A DNA stretch of 64,000 bases from Nitrospirota bacterium (GCA_029261195.1 JAJDBU010000063.1:62001-126000), one strand, 5' to 3'; shown: positions 30,627-39,916, counted from the first letter of the stretch. The notes: generated by a model not told the origin, from the letters alone. Numbers and translations: made by a program.

Positions 30627-30914
30627 ATGATGACTGATCTTACATTCCATCTCATCGTTGTCACACCCGAAAAGATATTTTTTGATGGACAGATGCGTTC
30701 TCTTGTCGCCCCCGGCGGGGCGGGCAGTTTCGGTGTCCTGGCGAATCATGCTCCCTTGATCTCAACTCTTCTCCCGGGTCGATTGGTCTTAACGCCACCT
30801 GATGGGAAAAAGCAGTTCCTCACAATCGGTTCCGGCTTTCTGGATATCTTGAACAATGAGGTTACCTTAGTGACCGAAACCATCATTCAAGAAAGTAGTT
30901 CCGAGTCCTCTTAA
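30627..30914 (+). CDS. atpC: ATP synthase F1 subunit epsilon, short form
   Basis: A 95-residue epsilon subunit. The N-terminal beta-sandwich is complete (FHLIVVTPEKIFFDGQMRSL, GSFGVLANHAPLISTL, FLTIGSGFLDILNNEVTLV). The protein stops right after the last strand with the tail IIQESSSESS, so the usual C-terminal two-helix domain (about 40 residues) that inhibits ATP hydrolysis is missing. Downstream frames do not encode such helices, so this is not a simple frameshift. Last gene of the operon; two adjacent ATG codons mark the start. Confidence 0.92.
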   Translation: MMTDLTFHLIVVTPEKIFFDGQMRSLVAPGGAGSFGVLANHAPLISTLLPGRLVLTPPDGKKQFLTIGSGFLDILNNEVTLVTETIIQESSSESS

Positions 30915-31021
30915 AGAATTCTTATTCTGCCTCTCTTCTCCCACTTTTATCGCAGTTCGTTTGACAGTATAAAGCATGTCCTCTGTACCTAGGTAGTAAA
31001 GTCGTTTAAGGAGTTTCACCG

Positions 31022-31675
31022 ATGGTTCCGTGGAATGATATAGATTTTGCCCTACTCGATATGGACGGCACCCTGCTGGATCGATATTTTGATGACTATT
31101 TTTGGGAGGAGCATATCCCAAAAAAATATGCCAACAAGAACGGTATTCCCTACGAAAAGGCCAGAAAAAAGCTTCTTGCCATGTATAAGCGAGAAGAGCG
31201 GACCCTGAACTGGACAGATGTTTATTATTGGTCAAAGCGACTCAGACTTGATATTGTCGCGCTGAAAGAAGAAATTCGCGACCAGGTTCGGATTCACCCC
31301 GGCGTGATCGGCTTCCTTCACTTTCTGCGAGATGCGAAAAAAGAGGTGATACTGATCACGAATGCTCATCCTAAAACAGTACAGATCAAGCTGGAACAAA
31401 CACTCTTATTGCCCTATTTTCATACAATCCTCTGCTCAAGCGACATTGGTTTACCGAAGGAAGATCTTGGTTTTTGGCGAGAGGCACAAAAGGTATTACA
31501 GTTTGATAAAAACAGGTCTGTATTTGTAGATGACAATGAGAATGTTCTGCTCGCTGCACACACATTCGGAATTAAATACGTCTTGCATAAAAATGGGGGA
31601 AATAGCCACTTTTCCGATGAATCCTCTGATATTTTCGAACCCGTCCGTCACTTCACTGATTTAATCCCGAAATAA
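31022..31675 (+). CDS. HAD-superfamily hydrolase, YrfG-like
   Basis: A 217-residue phosphatase of the haloacid dehalogenase superfamily: motif I LLDMDGTLLD (nucleophile and acid/base aspartates), motif II LITNAH, motif III lysine in LPKEDL, motif IV VFVDDNENVL. The cap insertion (FDDYFWEEHIPKKYA, LNWTDVYYWSKRL) resembles E. coli YrfG (GMP/IMP nucleotidase), so a nucleotide 5'-phosphatase role is plausible but unproven. SD AAGGAG 8 nt before the ATG. It is convergent with the next gene, with an 8-bp gap. Confidence 0.85.
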   Translation: MVPWNDIDFALLDMDGTLLDRYFDDYFWEEHIPKKYANKNGIPYEKARKKLLAMYKREERTLNWTDVYYWSKRLRLDIVALKEEIRDQVRIHPGVIGFLHFLRDAKKEVILITNAHPKTVQIKLEQTLLLPYFHTILCSSDIGLPKEDLGFWREAQKVLQFDKNRSVFVDDNENVLLAAHTFGIKYVLHKNGGNSHFSDESSDIFEPVRHFTDLIPK

Positions 31676-31683
31676 AAAGACTA

Positions 31684-34182
31684 TTAGAAGCCTTCTCCAT
31701 CCCATTTTGACGCCCATGAGTACAGCTCATTACTCGTCATAGGTTCGGAGAAGAGACATCCCTGTGCATAGTCACAACCCTGTTTCTTCAAATAAGCGAG
31801 TTGTTCCTTTGTTTCTACTCCTTCAGCCACTACTTTCAGTTTTAAACCATGAGCCATTGCAATTGTTGCATTGATCAGAGTTCGATCTGCTAAATCAGTA
31901 GTGATGTCCTGAACAAAGCTTCTATCAATCTTGAGGATGTCAAAAGGATAAATCCTTAAATTACTGAGTGAAGAATAGCCAGTGCCAAAATCATCCATGG
32001 AGATGCTTACTCCTAAATGACTCAATGCAGCCAGGGCTTCATGGACATGCCGATGACCACTCATCAGAACACCCTCCGTAATTTCGAGTTCCAGACACTC
32101 AGCAGAGAGACCGAATTTCGCCAAAGTCTCCTCAATAAAGCGGACCATATTGGGATCATGGAACTGGCGAGGGGACAAATTAACGGCGATGCGGAATCCG
32201 TAATCTTGTTTCTGATGCCATCTTGCGCACATATCCAGGGCTGCGTTTAATACAAACTGCCCTATCGCTTCGATCAGGCCGCATTGTTCGGCGATTGAGA
32301 TGAAATCCATTGGTGGGACATTACCTAGCACCGGGCTGTGCCAGCGAAGCAATGCCTCGGCACCGATTATCCTACCGCTACCTACTTTTAGGATCGGCTG
32401 GTAATAAATGAAGAATTCACCGCGCTCTAGTGCACCGTGCATCTGTTCTTCCAGCTCAAGCCTCCGTGATACTTCCCGATTCATGGCCTCGGTATGGTAG
32501 GAGTAGGTGTTACGACCTTGCGCCTTGGCATGATACATGGCGGAATCGGCCTTACGTAAGAGTTCTGATATCGTGTCGCCATCTTCCGGATAGATCGAAA
32601 TGCCAAGGCTGGCACTCATTATCAGTTCGTGTCCTTCGATTTTAAAGGGCGCTTTAAACTGCTCAATGATATTAAGCACTACGGGTCGGGTATCCACGAC
32701 ATTGGAAAGCCCATTGAGCAATACGATAAACTCGTCTCCTCCGAGACGACCCACTGTATCGCCGTTTCGCGATATGCTACATAAACGCTCGGCCATTTCA
32801 ATTAAAAGCTTATCCCCCACCTCATGACCCAGGGTATCATTCACCTTTTTAAAATTATCCAGATCCAGGAACAAAACAGCGACGAGGGTCTTGTCGCGCC
32901 CGGCCTCCCTGAGAAGTTGAGACAAGCGATCCAGTGCGAGGAAACGATTGGGTAAACCGGTTAGGGTATCGCAGTGTGCCTGACGTAGAAGTTGCGCCTC
33001 TTGTTTTTTACGCAGGGTGATATCTTCCATGACTGCCAGATAGTGACTGACCCTGCCGGATTCATCTACGACAGGTGCAATATGCGCGTGTTCCCAGAAG
33101 AGTTCTCCATTTTTTTTTCGGTTTTGGAACTCTCCCTGCCAAGGCTTACCGCCGGCAATGGTCTGCCATAGCTCTTTATAGCGATTTTCGGGCGTAAGAC
33201 CGGATTTTAGGAATCGAGGATTTTGGCCGAGGACCTCTGCTGCACAATAACCGGTAATCTCCTCAAAGGCCGCATTGACGTATTCGATCTTGGCATCGGT
33301 GGTGGTAATTACCACGGCGACCGGGCTCTGCTCAATGACTTGTGAAAGCGTACGAATCTTCTCCCTCGCCCGCTTGAGCAAGGTAATATCAGAGATGACG
33401 GAGATGAAACCAATGACAGCCCCTTTTTTGTTGCGTTTATAGTTCCAGGCAATCTCTATATCAATGATAGTCCCGTCTTTTTTCTTCAGTTTATCAATGT
33501 AAAGTGTTGGTTCCGGCTGATCTGAGACGAGGTAGTCGATATAGGCCATTGTCCGATCAAGGACTTTCTTTGGAAGGATATCCCGGAGATTGACCCCAAT
33601 AAGCTCTTGGTTGTTGTATCCGAGCATCTGATGATAGGCGGGGCTTCCAAAAAGGATATTCCCCTTTTTGTCGATTTCCTGGATCCCTTGGGGGATCGTT
33701 TCGATGAGTGCCTTATATTGCTGTTCGCTCTTTAAAAGTGCTTCTTCCGTTTTTATCCGTTTATTTCTCTCTTTGTGTTTTTGTACGATTTCTTTAATTG
33801 TGTAGGGGAGAAATTCAAAATACCGATTGGAAGGGTCCTTGATAATATAATCATCAATACCCGCTTGCAGGGCTTCTACCGCAATTTTTTCCGTCCCGAT
33901 TCCTGTCAGCAACACCACAGGAACAGATATCTCATGCTCAAGCAGTTCTTTGCAGAGTTCCAAACCTGTGATTCCGGGTAAACCATGATCAGCAACGAGA
34001 ATATCAAAGGATTGATCTTCCCTCCTGTCAAACAGTTCAAGCGCTGTTTCTCCCTGCCTCAAACAGGTGATTGTACAATCGCAACCGCAGTCTTTGAATG
34101 CTCTTTTGAAAGCGACTTGATCGTGTTTGTTGTCTTCCACGTGGAGAATACGAATTGCTTCAGTTTGATTAGATTGATTCAT
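31684..34182 (-). CDS. REC-PAS-PAS-GGDEF-EAL signalling protein
   Basis: An 832-residue c-di-GMP protein. Order: receiver domain (1-125; phospho-acceptor Asp65), two PAS domains (about 150-270 and 280-395), GGDEF diguanylate cyclase (400-565; intact metal site FLDLDNF and active loop GGDEF at 481-485) and EAL phosphodiesterase (575-825; EAL at 609-611, LEITEGVL, MDDFGTGYSSL, KIDRSFV). Both catalytic domains look competent; which one dominates cannot be told. No membrane segment. It follows the histidine kinase gene by 98 bp on the same strand, which may phosphorylate its receiver. Confidence 0.92.
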   Translation of the reverse strand: MNQSNQTEAIRILHVEDNKHDQVAFKRAFKDCGCDCTITCLRQGETALELFDRREDQSFDILVADHGLPGITGLELCKELLEHEISVPVVLLTGIGTEKIAVEALQAGIDDYIIKDPSNRYFEFLPYTIKEIVQKHKERNKRIKTEEALLKSEQQYKALIETIPQGIQEIDKKGNILFGSPAYHQMLGYNNQELIGVNLRDILPKKVLDRTMAYIDYLVSDQPEPTLYIDKLKKKDGTIIDIEIAWNYKRNKKGAVIGFISVISDITLLKRAREKIRTLSQVIEQSPVAVVITTTDAKIEYVNAAFEEITGYCAAEVLGQNPRFLKSGLTPENRYKELWQTIAGGKPWQGEFQNRKKNGELFWEHAHIAPVVDESGRVSHYLAVMEDITLRKKQEAQLLRQAHCDTLTGLPNRFLALDRLSQLLREAGRDKTLVAVLFLDLDNFKKVNDTLGHEVGDKLLIEMAERLCSISRNGDTVGRLGGDEFIVLLNGLSNVVDTRPVVLNIIEQFKAPFKIEGHELIMSASLGISIYPEDGDTISELLRKADSAMYHAKAQGRNTYSYHTEAMNREVSRRLELEEQMHGALERGEFFIYYQPILKVGSGRIIGAEALLRWHSPVLGNVPPMDFISIAEQCGLIEAIGQFVLNAALDMCARWHQKQDYGFRIAVNLSPRQFHDPNMVRFIEETLAKFGLSAECLELEITEGVLMSGHRHVHEALAALSHLGVSISMDDFGTGYSSLSNLRIYPFDILKIDRSFVQDITTDLADRTLINATIAMAHGLKLKVVAEGVETKEQLAYLKKQGCDYAQGCLFSEPMTSNELYSWASKWDGEGF

Positions 34183-34280
34183 GTTTTGATCCGCCTGGTT
34201 CTACTATTTCCAAAAAAAGGTTAATTTCGCCGCTTTCGAGCATTAGAAAAAACAACGATTAGAACAAACAAACGATTCTT

Positions 34281-36182
34281 TCATTGATCCACCTCATTAT
34301 CGACTGGAACCTTAATAAAAAACACGCTTCCCTGCCCAATCCCGGATTCGACTCGAATAGACCACTGCATAAGCGCCGCAGCTTTCTTGACTGTCGCAAG
34401 CCCTATCCCTGTGCCTCCAAATATTTCGCCTGGGTGAAGTCGTTGAAATGGGAGGAAAATCCTTTCAAAAAAACGAGGATCAATACCAATCCCGTTATCT
34501 TTAACATAAATCTCATAATAAGTCTCATTAACAAGCTGCCAAGCGATCTTGATCTGTTTTTTACTAGATTTGTTGAATTTCACTCCGTTGCTGATCAGAT
34601 TTTGGAAGATTTGTCGCGCCAGTGTCGGCTCTAATCGTATGGCTGCTCCGTCCTCTTTCACAACAAATTCAACCTCATGAGGAAAGTTCAGGGAGGCGAT
34701 CAGGCCGTTCAGAAAATTTTGGAGAGGGGTCTTTCTAAATTTCCCCTGATTTTTCCCTAAGCGGGAAAGAGACAAAAGATCATTGAGGAATATTTCTCCA
34801 TCGCGTACCGCTTCCTCCAGACCGGAAAGATACATTTCCTGCTCTTCTCCGAGTTTGCCCTCAAGATCTCTTCGTAGAAAATCAGCATAATTATGAATCG
34901 CTCTAAATGGCGCCTTTAGATCATGCGATACAACATAGGTGAATTGTTCTAACTCTATATTTGTTTGTTTCAGGGCTTCCGTTTGTCGCTTAAGGTGGTT
35001 TTTTTGAGTTTCGGAGTGCTTTAAAGTTTTGGCCAGCTCAGTTTCCTGAGCATCTGCGAGGGCCTGGGTCATGTCATTGTAATCAGACGACAATTGTCCG
35101 ATTTCGTCTTTTGAATCTATCATTATTCGATGTTTTAGATCACCCGAAGCGACTTTTTGTGAGAAATCTGAGAGTCGAATGATTGGTTTGCTGAGTGTTC
35201 GAGATAGCCAGCTTGAGAGGACCAAAGTGGCGCTTAATACGATTATTGCAATGAGAAGGATGATTTGCCCCAGCTGAGTGACAGGGGAATAAGTCTCCTC
35301 TATATCAATTTTAGCGACGAGACCCATATTCAATTCAGAAATGAATTTCCAAACGGCCAAGACCTCCTGTCCGTGATAATCGATTGAGACGCCATCCCCT
35401 TCCTTCCCTTGCACGGCCTGCCGCATGGGATAGGCTATGTTCTCTCTATCTCCATCGGTCTGAATCTGATTAGAGTCCGTATTTAAGGTATGTCGGAGGG
35501 GATTGAGAAAAATGAGTTCCCCGCCTGACTCCAGGCCGATTAAGGTTTCTCCCGTTTTTCCAAGTCCGGTCGTTTCCTGAATGAAGTGAAAGTTAGAACT
35601 GATATTAATTCCAAAAACGACGATTCCCAAAAATACTTCCTGAAAGTCATAAACAGGCGCAGAGATAAAAAACTTGAAGCCATCCGCATCCTCTTTGAAA
35701 ATTTTCGATACATAGATCCCCTTTTTCCCCTCTTCAAATGTCTTATTACCCGGGTCGGGAAGGAGACGATCGAGTTTTTTTTCAACATGTGCCGTGTTAG
35801 AAGTGTATACAAGCTTCCCGGCTCTATTTAAGAGCATGAAATTCAAAAAATGAAATGTTTCCTGGAAGACAGACAATTGATAATCCATACTTTTTTTAGC
35901 ACGTATATAAATCGGATGAGACCTGTCCTGCTGGTAGTGAGACAGGGTCGGAAGGATTGTTTTTATGTTTAGATAGCCTTGAACCGCTTGGATGTCATTT
36001 TTTCTTTCAAGGATAAAGAGCTGGATTTTTTCAGCTTTGAGTTCCGCAATACTTTTTAAATGTTCAAGACGCGCTAATTTCAATGAGTTCGACGCGCTGA
36101 AAAAAGCGGCAGAAGATACAGCCAGGAGTGCAGTGAAAACAAGCGCTATGGCAACAAGGTTGAACTTTGTGGCGATTCGCAT
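34281..36182 (-). CDS. Membrane sensor histidine kinase (Cache-HAMP-HisKA-HATPase)
   Basis: 633 residues. Two membrane helices (about 8-28 and 305-325) frame a periplasmic double-Cache-like sensor (LVYTSNTAHVEKK, KFFISAPVYDF, GLGKTGETLIGL). A HAMP domain follows (about 330-383, SKPIIRLSDFSQKVASGDL), then a coiled coil, the phosphorylatable His420 in VVSHDLKAPFRAI, and the ATPase domain (N-box NLISNGVKFN, DNGIGIDP, GGTGIGLATVKK). It belongs to the bacteriophytochrome-like kinase branch by the SHDLKAP box. Likely partner: the receiver of the GGDEF-EAL protein just downstream. Ligand unknown. Confidence 0.92.
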   Translation of the reverse strand: MRIATKFNLVAIALVFTALLAVSSAAFFSASNSLKLARLEHLKSIAELKAEKIQLFILERKNDIQAVQGYLNIKTILPTLSHYQQDRSHPIYIRAKKSMDYQLSVFQETFHFLNFMLLNRAGKLVYTSNTAHVEKKLDRLLPDPGNKTFEEGKKGIYVSKIFKEDADGFKFFISAPVYDFQEVFLGIVVFGINISSNFHFIQETTGLGKTGETLIGLESGGELIFLNPLRHTLNTDSNQIQTDGDRENIAYPMRQAVQGKEGDGVSIDYHGQEVLAVWKFISELNMGLVAKIDIEETYSPVTQLGQIILLIAIIVLSATLVLSSWLSRTLSKPIIRLSDFSQKVASGDLKHRIMIDSKDEIGQLSSDYNDMTQALADAQETELAKTLKHSETQKNHLKRQTEALKQTNIELEQFTYVVSHDLKAPFRAIHNYADFLRRDLEGKLGEEQEMYLSGLEEAVRDGEIFLNDLLSLSRLGKNQGKFRKTPLQNFLNGLIASLNFPHEVEFVVKEDGAAIRLEPTLARQIFQNLISNGVKFNKSSKKQIKIAWQLVNETYYEIYVKDNGIGIDPRFFERIFLPFQRLHPGEIFGGTGIGLATVKKAAALMQWSIRVESGIGQGSVFFIKVPVDNEVDQ

Positions 36183-36191
36183 GTTTCTGTC

Positions 36192-36845
36192 CTAAAAGGG
36201 ATTCAGGCTTAAATAATTGGTGGGCGGTTCAAAATAATCTGCAGAAAACTTCTTTCCGCTAATGGGCTCATAATCGACGATAACCGTTTCATTTGCGGGA
36301 CCCGAGTAGATGATTCGAAGCGGCGTCTCATGAAGGTCATCAGTGACCCAACGGAGGGCATGTGATTTAAGACTGCTCTGAGTCAAAGTCATAAGATAAA
36401 GTCGTGCTGCCTTTCCCTTAATTTCCCCTGTCCAAAGCAGAATCTTTGATTCCAGGTAGGGGAGTGGGGCCGTAATCCAGGCTTCCTTTGCAGCCTTGAT
36501 GATTTTTGCCGCTGACAGGGGATTTGTAAAATAGATCCGGTCTTTTGGAAAAACACGGATTCGAATCCCCGATTTAAAGTCGAAGAGATTGACCTCCTCC
36601 GAACCTGCTGCTTCGATACGGACCTTCAGACCCTCCTGATAAAATGTGCCACTAAATAAAATCGTCTGTGTTCTGGGAGAACTGACTCTGATCGTAAAGT
36701 CAGCCTGCCAAGTCGCGGCAAAACTTGATTGAGCACTAGGAATAATAAACAGGGCTAGAATAAAGATGTTCAGAATAAAAAAATGACAGAAAGAAAATGG
36801 GCGGGGAGGGGAGGCAGATTTCAATAAAACAGAGTAAGGGTGCAT
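36192..36845 (-). CDS. Secreted protein, LolA/DUF4412-like fold suspected
   Basis: A 217-residue exported protein: signal peptide with a long N-region, hydrophobic core FFILNIFILALFIIPSA, cleavage probably near FAA-TW. The mature part is beta-rich (WQADFTIRVSSPRTQTILFSGTFYQEGLKVRIE), which recalls LolA-like or DUF4412 periplasmic lipoprotein-binding folds. It starts 1 nt into the stop of the M16 peptidase gene, so it belongs to that operon. Role unknown; it may assist or be processed by the peptidases. Confidence 0.65.
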   Translation of the reverse strand: MHPYSVLLKSASPPRPFSFCHFFILNIFILALFIIPSAQSSFAATWQADFTIRVSSPRTQTILFSGTFYQEGLKVRIEAAGSEEVNLFDFKSGIRIRVFPKDRIYFTNPLSAAKIIKAAKEAWITAPLPYLESKILLWTGEIKGKAARLYLMTLTQSSLKSHALRWVTDDLHETPLRIIYSGPANETVIVDYEPISGKKFSADYFEPPTNYLSLNPF

Positions 36846-38278
36846 TATTCTGCAGTGCGCTGGTCTTGTGCCGTAGACTGAGCAGCAGCAGACTGATCGG
36901 TTGCTTTTGTTTTTTGTTTGCGATTTTCAGGGAGTTTTAGCGCGATTGCGTCTTGTTTGCCGATGACGACAATGGCGTAACGATCTGGATGGAGGTATTT
37001 CATGGCGACATGAAAGACATCTTCACGGGTTACGCGCATGATTTGCTCCTGATAGTTGTTAAAGTAATCCAGTCCGAGATTGTGAAAGGCAATCTCTGCC
37101 AGAAGTGAAGCCAGTTTTTTCCCCGTATCAATTTTTAAAGGGAAGACTCCGGAGAGATAGGCCTTCGCTTCGCTTAGCTCCTCTTCCGTGACCGCAGCAT
37201 TTCGCATCTGATTGATTTCTCGAAGAACCGCCTCAATGGCTTCGTTAACACTACTGTTTTTTGTCTGGAAGGAGACTGCGAAGGCTCCAGGAAAGTGTCT
37301 GGTGGAAAAATAGGAATAGATCGAGTAAACCAAACCTTTATTGTCTCGAACATCGCTCATCATTCTGGATGAAAAACCGCCGCCACCCAGGATGTAATTC
37401 ATGACGTGAATGGCATAGAAGTCAGGATTTGCCCTGTTAATTCCGATATGACCTAGAATCACTGTTGCCTGGCTCAGGTCTTTTTCAATGGTCCTGAGTT
37501 CTGTCTGCCAGATCGGCTCCGCAGCTTCAATCACCGGAAGACTGCTCGCTTGTTTCTCCCAGTTTCCAAAATATTTTTCGATCAGGTCTTTTGTTTCCCC
37601 TTCGCCAATGTCACCGACAATGGCGACAATCGTATTATTGGGTCGGTAGTAAATTTGATGAAAGGTGATCAGGTCTCTCTGAGTCATTGATGCGATAGAT
37701 TTTTCTCTGCCGATGACCGGTGAGCGGTAGGGATGGCTCGCATAGACCATCTCCTGAAAGGCGATTCGGGCGATGGCTCCCGGCTGGTCTTGTTGCGCCA
37801 GAATATTACCCGTAATCTGTTTTTGAATCCGTGCAATCTCTTCCGGGATAAAGGCCGGGTTGATCAAAATATCGGATAACAGGGCCATTCCTGCGTTGAT
37901 ATCTTTTTTTAGCAAACGCAGCTGGAGCATGACATAGTCTTGAGATGCACGTGTTCTGAGTGTGGCTCCGATAAAATCAGTCGCTTCAGAAATTTCCATC
38001 GCAGTGCGTGTTTCTGTTCCTGCTTCCAGAAGCGCCAGGGTCATATTGGCCAGACCTGTCTTTCCTTTCGGATCAAGAACCGATCCTGCCTTTACCAGAA
38101 CCTGAATCGTGACGATCGGGAGGGAATTCTGTTCCAATGTGAGTACGTCCATGCCATTGTCAGTTTCAAAACGGACCGGAGTCAGATCCGCAGCAAGTAG
38201 GTTTTCTGTAGAGCTCAAGGGGAAAATGAGTATGGCAAGCAGAAAGAGCAGGGTGAGCTTGCCTTTTTGAGGCCTCAT
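36845..38278 (-). CDS. M16-family peptidase-like protein, non-catalytic
   Basis: A 477-residue exported protein (signal peptide LTLLFLLAILIFPLSS) with the two-lobed M16 fold. Where the active peptidases have HxxEH, this protein reads NMTLA (in GKTGLANMTLALLEAG), so zinc ligands and the catalytic Glu are lost. The C-terminal substrate-binding pair is kept (SSRMMSDVRDNKGLVYSIYS). This is the classic partner subunit that completes the chamber with an active M16 chain. Its ATG overlaps the stop of the active subunit gene by 4 bp. The tail is Gln/Ala-rich. Confidence 0.88.
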   Translation of the reverse strand: MRPQKGKLTLLFLLAILIFPLSSTENLLAADLTPVRFETDNGMDVLTLEQNSLPIVTIQVLVKAGSVLDPKGKTGLANMTLALLEAGTETRTAMEISEATDFIGATLRTRASQDYVMLQLRLLKKDINAGMALLSDILINPAFIPEEIARIQKQITGNILAQQDQPGAIARIAFQEMVYASHPYRSPVIGREKSIASMTQRDLITFHQIYYRPNNTIVAIVGDIGEGETKDLIEKYFGNWEKQASSLPVIEAAEPIWQTELRTIEKDLSQATVILGHIGINRANPDFYAIHVMNYILGGGGFSSRMMSDVRDNKGLVYSIYSYFSTRHFPGAFAVSFQTKNSSVNEAIEAVLREINQMRNAAVTEEELSEAKAYLSGVFPLKIDTGKKLASLLAEIAFHNLGLDYFNNYQEQIMRVTREDVFHVAMKYLHPDRYAIVVIGKQDAIALKLPENRKQKTKATDQSAAAQSTAQDQRTAE

Positions 38279-39615
38279 TTGACTTTTTTGTCCGTCTTTT
38301 TTTCTTTCGTTTTGGGCATCAAGATGCCGACACTCTTTGCATCATCTTTGAGATAAAACTTGGCGACCCGTCTGACATCTTCCGCCGTGACCTTTTGAAT
38401 GTTATCGACATAATCCAGCACATAACGATAGCCCGCTCCAACGGTTTCAGCCGTCCCGATTTGCATTGCCCTGAAAAAGTTTGAATCAGAACCCATCAGG
38501 TAGCTTGCCGAAATCTGGTTTTTTGCTTTTTTAAGTTCGGGGGGTGTCACAAGTTTTGACTGAAGCTGTAAAATTTCTTTGTCGAGCGCCGCTTCCAGCA
38601 TCTCCGGCAAACCTCCCGGCTGTGCCGTCGCATAGACATAAAAAAGTTCAGGATCGCTCGTTAAGCCATTGTAATATCCACCTGTCTCCAGCGCAATCTG
38701 TTGATCATAAACCAAACTCCGGTAAAGCCGGGCCGACTTGCCTTCCGAAAGAATATTCGAAAGCACGGTGAGGGCATAGGTGTCGGGGCTCTTATAATTC
38801 GGGGCGTGGTAAGCAGAAAAAACAAAGGAAAGCTGGGCCTCCCGTCTGACGATAGAGCGACGTACGCCGATCTGTTTCGGTTCCGGGGGCAAGTCCTGCG
38901 ACAGTTCTGTGCCTCTGGGTATTTCCTCAAAATATTTCTTGATTCCTGGCAGCAGTTCATCGGCATAGAAATCGCCAACCACGACAATCGTTGCGTTGTT
39001 CGGAACGTAGTAATCTTTGTAGTGTTTGAGGACATCTTTCTGAGATAGGCGTTCAAGATCGCTCATCCAACCGATCACGGGTGTGTGGTAGGGGTGAATC
39101 AGGAAGGCAATCGCATAGAGGTTTTCTATTAGGTAGGAATAGGGATCGTCATCGGTTCGGGTTCTTCGTTCTTCCATGACCACTGAGCGCTCCAGCAAAA
39201 ATTCGTCCGGATCAATGAGGAGGTTTTGCATCCGGTCGGCCTCTAACTCAAGAGAATGATTTATCCGGTCAGCGGAAAAATTTTCGAAGTAGGCCGTATA
39301 ATCGTTTCCCGTAAAGGCATTTTCAGTGCCACCATTTTTAGCAACGATCCGTGAAAATACTCCTTTACCATAATTCTTTGTCCCTTTGAACATCATGTGT
39401 TCCATTAGGTGTGAAAGGCCAGTTTTTCCTGTGCTTTCATTTCGAGATCCGACGCGATACCAGATCTGAAAAGTCACAACCGGAGCCTTGTGCTCTTCGA
39501 GAAGTATCACTTTTAGACCGTTCTTGAGGGTAACCTTGAGGACGTCTTCAGAATATGCCGAATTGGCATTGATTAAGAAAAAAACGGAGAGTAAACAGAA
39601 CAGAATTAAGCGCAT
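38275..39615 (-). CDS. M16-family zinc metallopeptidase, catalytic subunit
   Basis: A 446-residue exported peptidase (signal peptide RLILFCLLSVFFLINANSAYS). The inverted zinc motif HLMEH is at 69-73 (His69, Glu72, His73) and the distal glutamate lies in VVMEERR (about 148-149), so it appears active. Family: pitrilysin/PqqL/processing-peptidase type, periplasmic, degrading or processing small peptides. First gene of a three-gene operon with a promoter at 39644-39673, divergent from the metal-uptake unit. Confidence 0.92.
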   Translation of the reverse strand: MRLILFCLLSVFFLINANSAYSEDVLKVTLKNGLKVILLEEHKAPVVTFQIWYRVGSRNESTGKTGLSHLMEHMMFKGTKNYGKGVFSRIVAKNGGTENAFTGNDYTAYFENFSADRINHSLELEADRMQNLLIDPDEFLLERSVVMEERRTRTDDDPYSYLIENLYAIAFLIHPYHTPVIGWMSDLERLSQKDVLKHYKDYYVPNNATIVVVGDFYADELLPGIKKYFEEIPRGTELSQDLPPEPKQIGVRRSIVRREAQLSFVFSAYHAPNYKSPDTYALTVLSNILSEGKSARLYRSLVYDQQIALETGGYYNGLTSDPELFYVYATAQPGGLPEMLEAALDKEILQLQSKLVTPPELKKAKNQISASYLMGSDSNFFRAMQIGTAETVGAGYRYVLDYVDNIQKVTAEDVRRVAKFYLKDDAKSVGILMPKTKEKKTDKKVK

Positions 39616-39643
39616 ATTTTTTTACCCGCCGAAAAGATGGCGC

Positions 39644-39673
39644 ATCTTAGCAGATGCAAAAAAAAAGTGTCAA
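39644..39673 (-). promoter_or_regulatory. Sigma70-like promoter of the M16 peptidase operon
   Basis: On the minus strand TTGACA (39668-39673), an 18-bp T-rich spacer and TAAGAT (39644-39649). A start near 39637 would give a short leader of about 20 nt before the ATG at 39615. Confidence 0.55.
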
Positions 39674-39741
39674 GAATACACAGATCTGTTTCTCTCCCAG
39701 AGAAAAGGGTAATACCCACATATTAGAAGCACTTAATAGGC

Positions 39742-39770
39742 TTGATATCTCTTAAATTTAGTGCTACATT
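39742..39770 (+). promoter_or_regulatory. Sigma70-like promoter of the porin / metal ABC unit
   Basis: TTGATA (39742-39747), 17-bp spacer, TACATT (39765-39770). The start would be near 39777, with a 5' leader of about 140 nt before the porin ATG at 39917. The -10 hexamer overlaps the left half of the inverted repeat described next. Confidence 0.6.
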
Positions 39771-39787
39771 AACTAAATTAGTAGCAT
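39761..39787. promoter_or_regulatory. Candidate NikR operator (GTGCTAC-N13-GTAGCAT)
   Basis: Half-site GTGCTAC (39761-39767), 13-nt spacer, inverted half-site GTAGCAT (39781-39787); six of seven positions are exactly complementary. NikR operators are two inverted half-sites separated by about 13-16 nt, and delta/other lineages use GTGTTAC-like halves, so the layout fits. A third half-site GTAGCAT lies at 39812-39818, 31 bp from the second. The site covers the -10 element and start point, so binding would repress. A NikR gene is within the same unit. Confidence 0.6.
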
Positions 39788-39916
39788 GATTGACGATCTA
39801 AATATTTATACGTAGCATCATGAAGGTTTATCAAGATTAGATATACTTGTTGCTTATGGCACAGCATCAAGTATCGTCAGTCATTTTAAACAGACAGAAC
39901 TCATGAAGGGAAGCTT

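Noticed and set aside
30900-31021. Frameshift explaining the short epsilon subunit
   Set aside because: None of the downstream frames encode the expected helical domain, so a real short form is more likely.
36845-38278. Second active M16 peptidase
   Set aside because: The HxxEH zinc motif is replaced by NMTLA, so catalysis is not expected.
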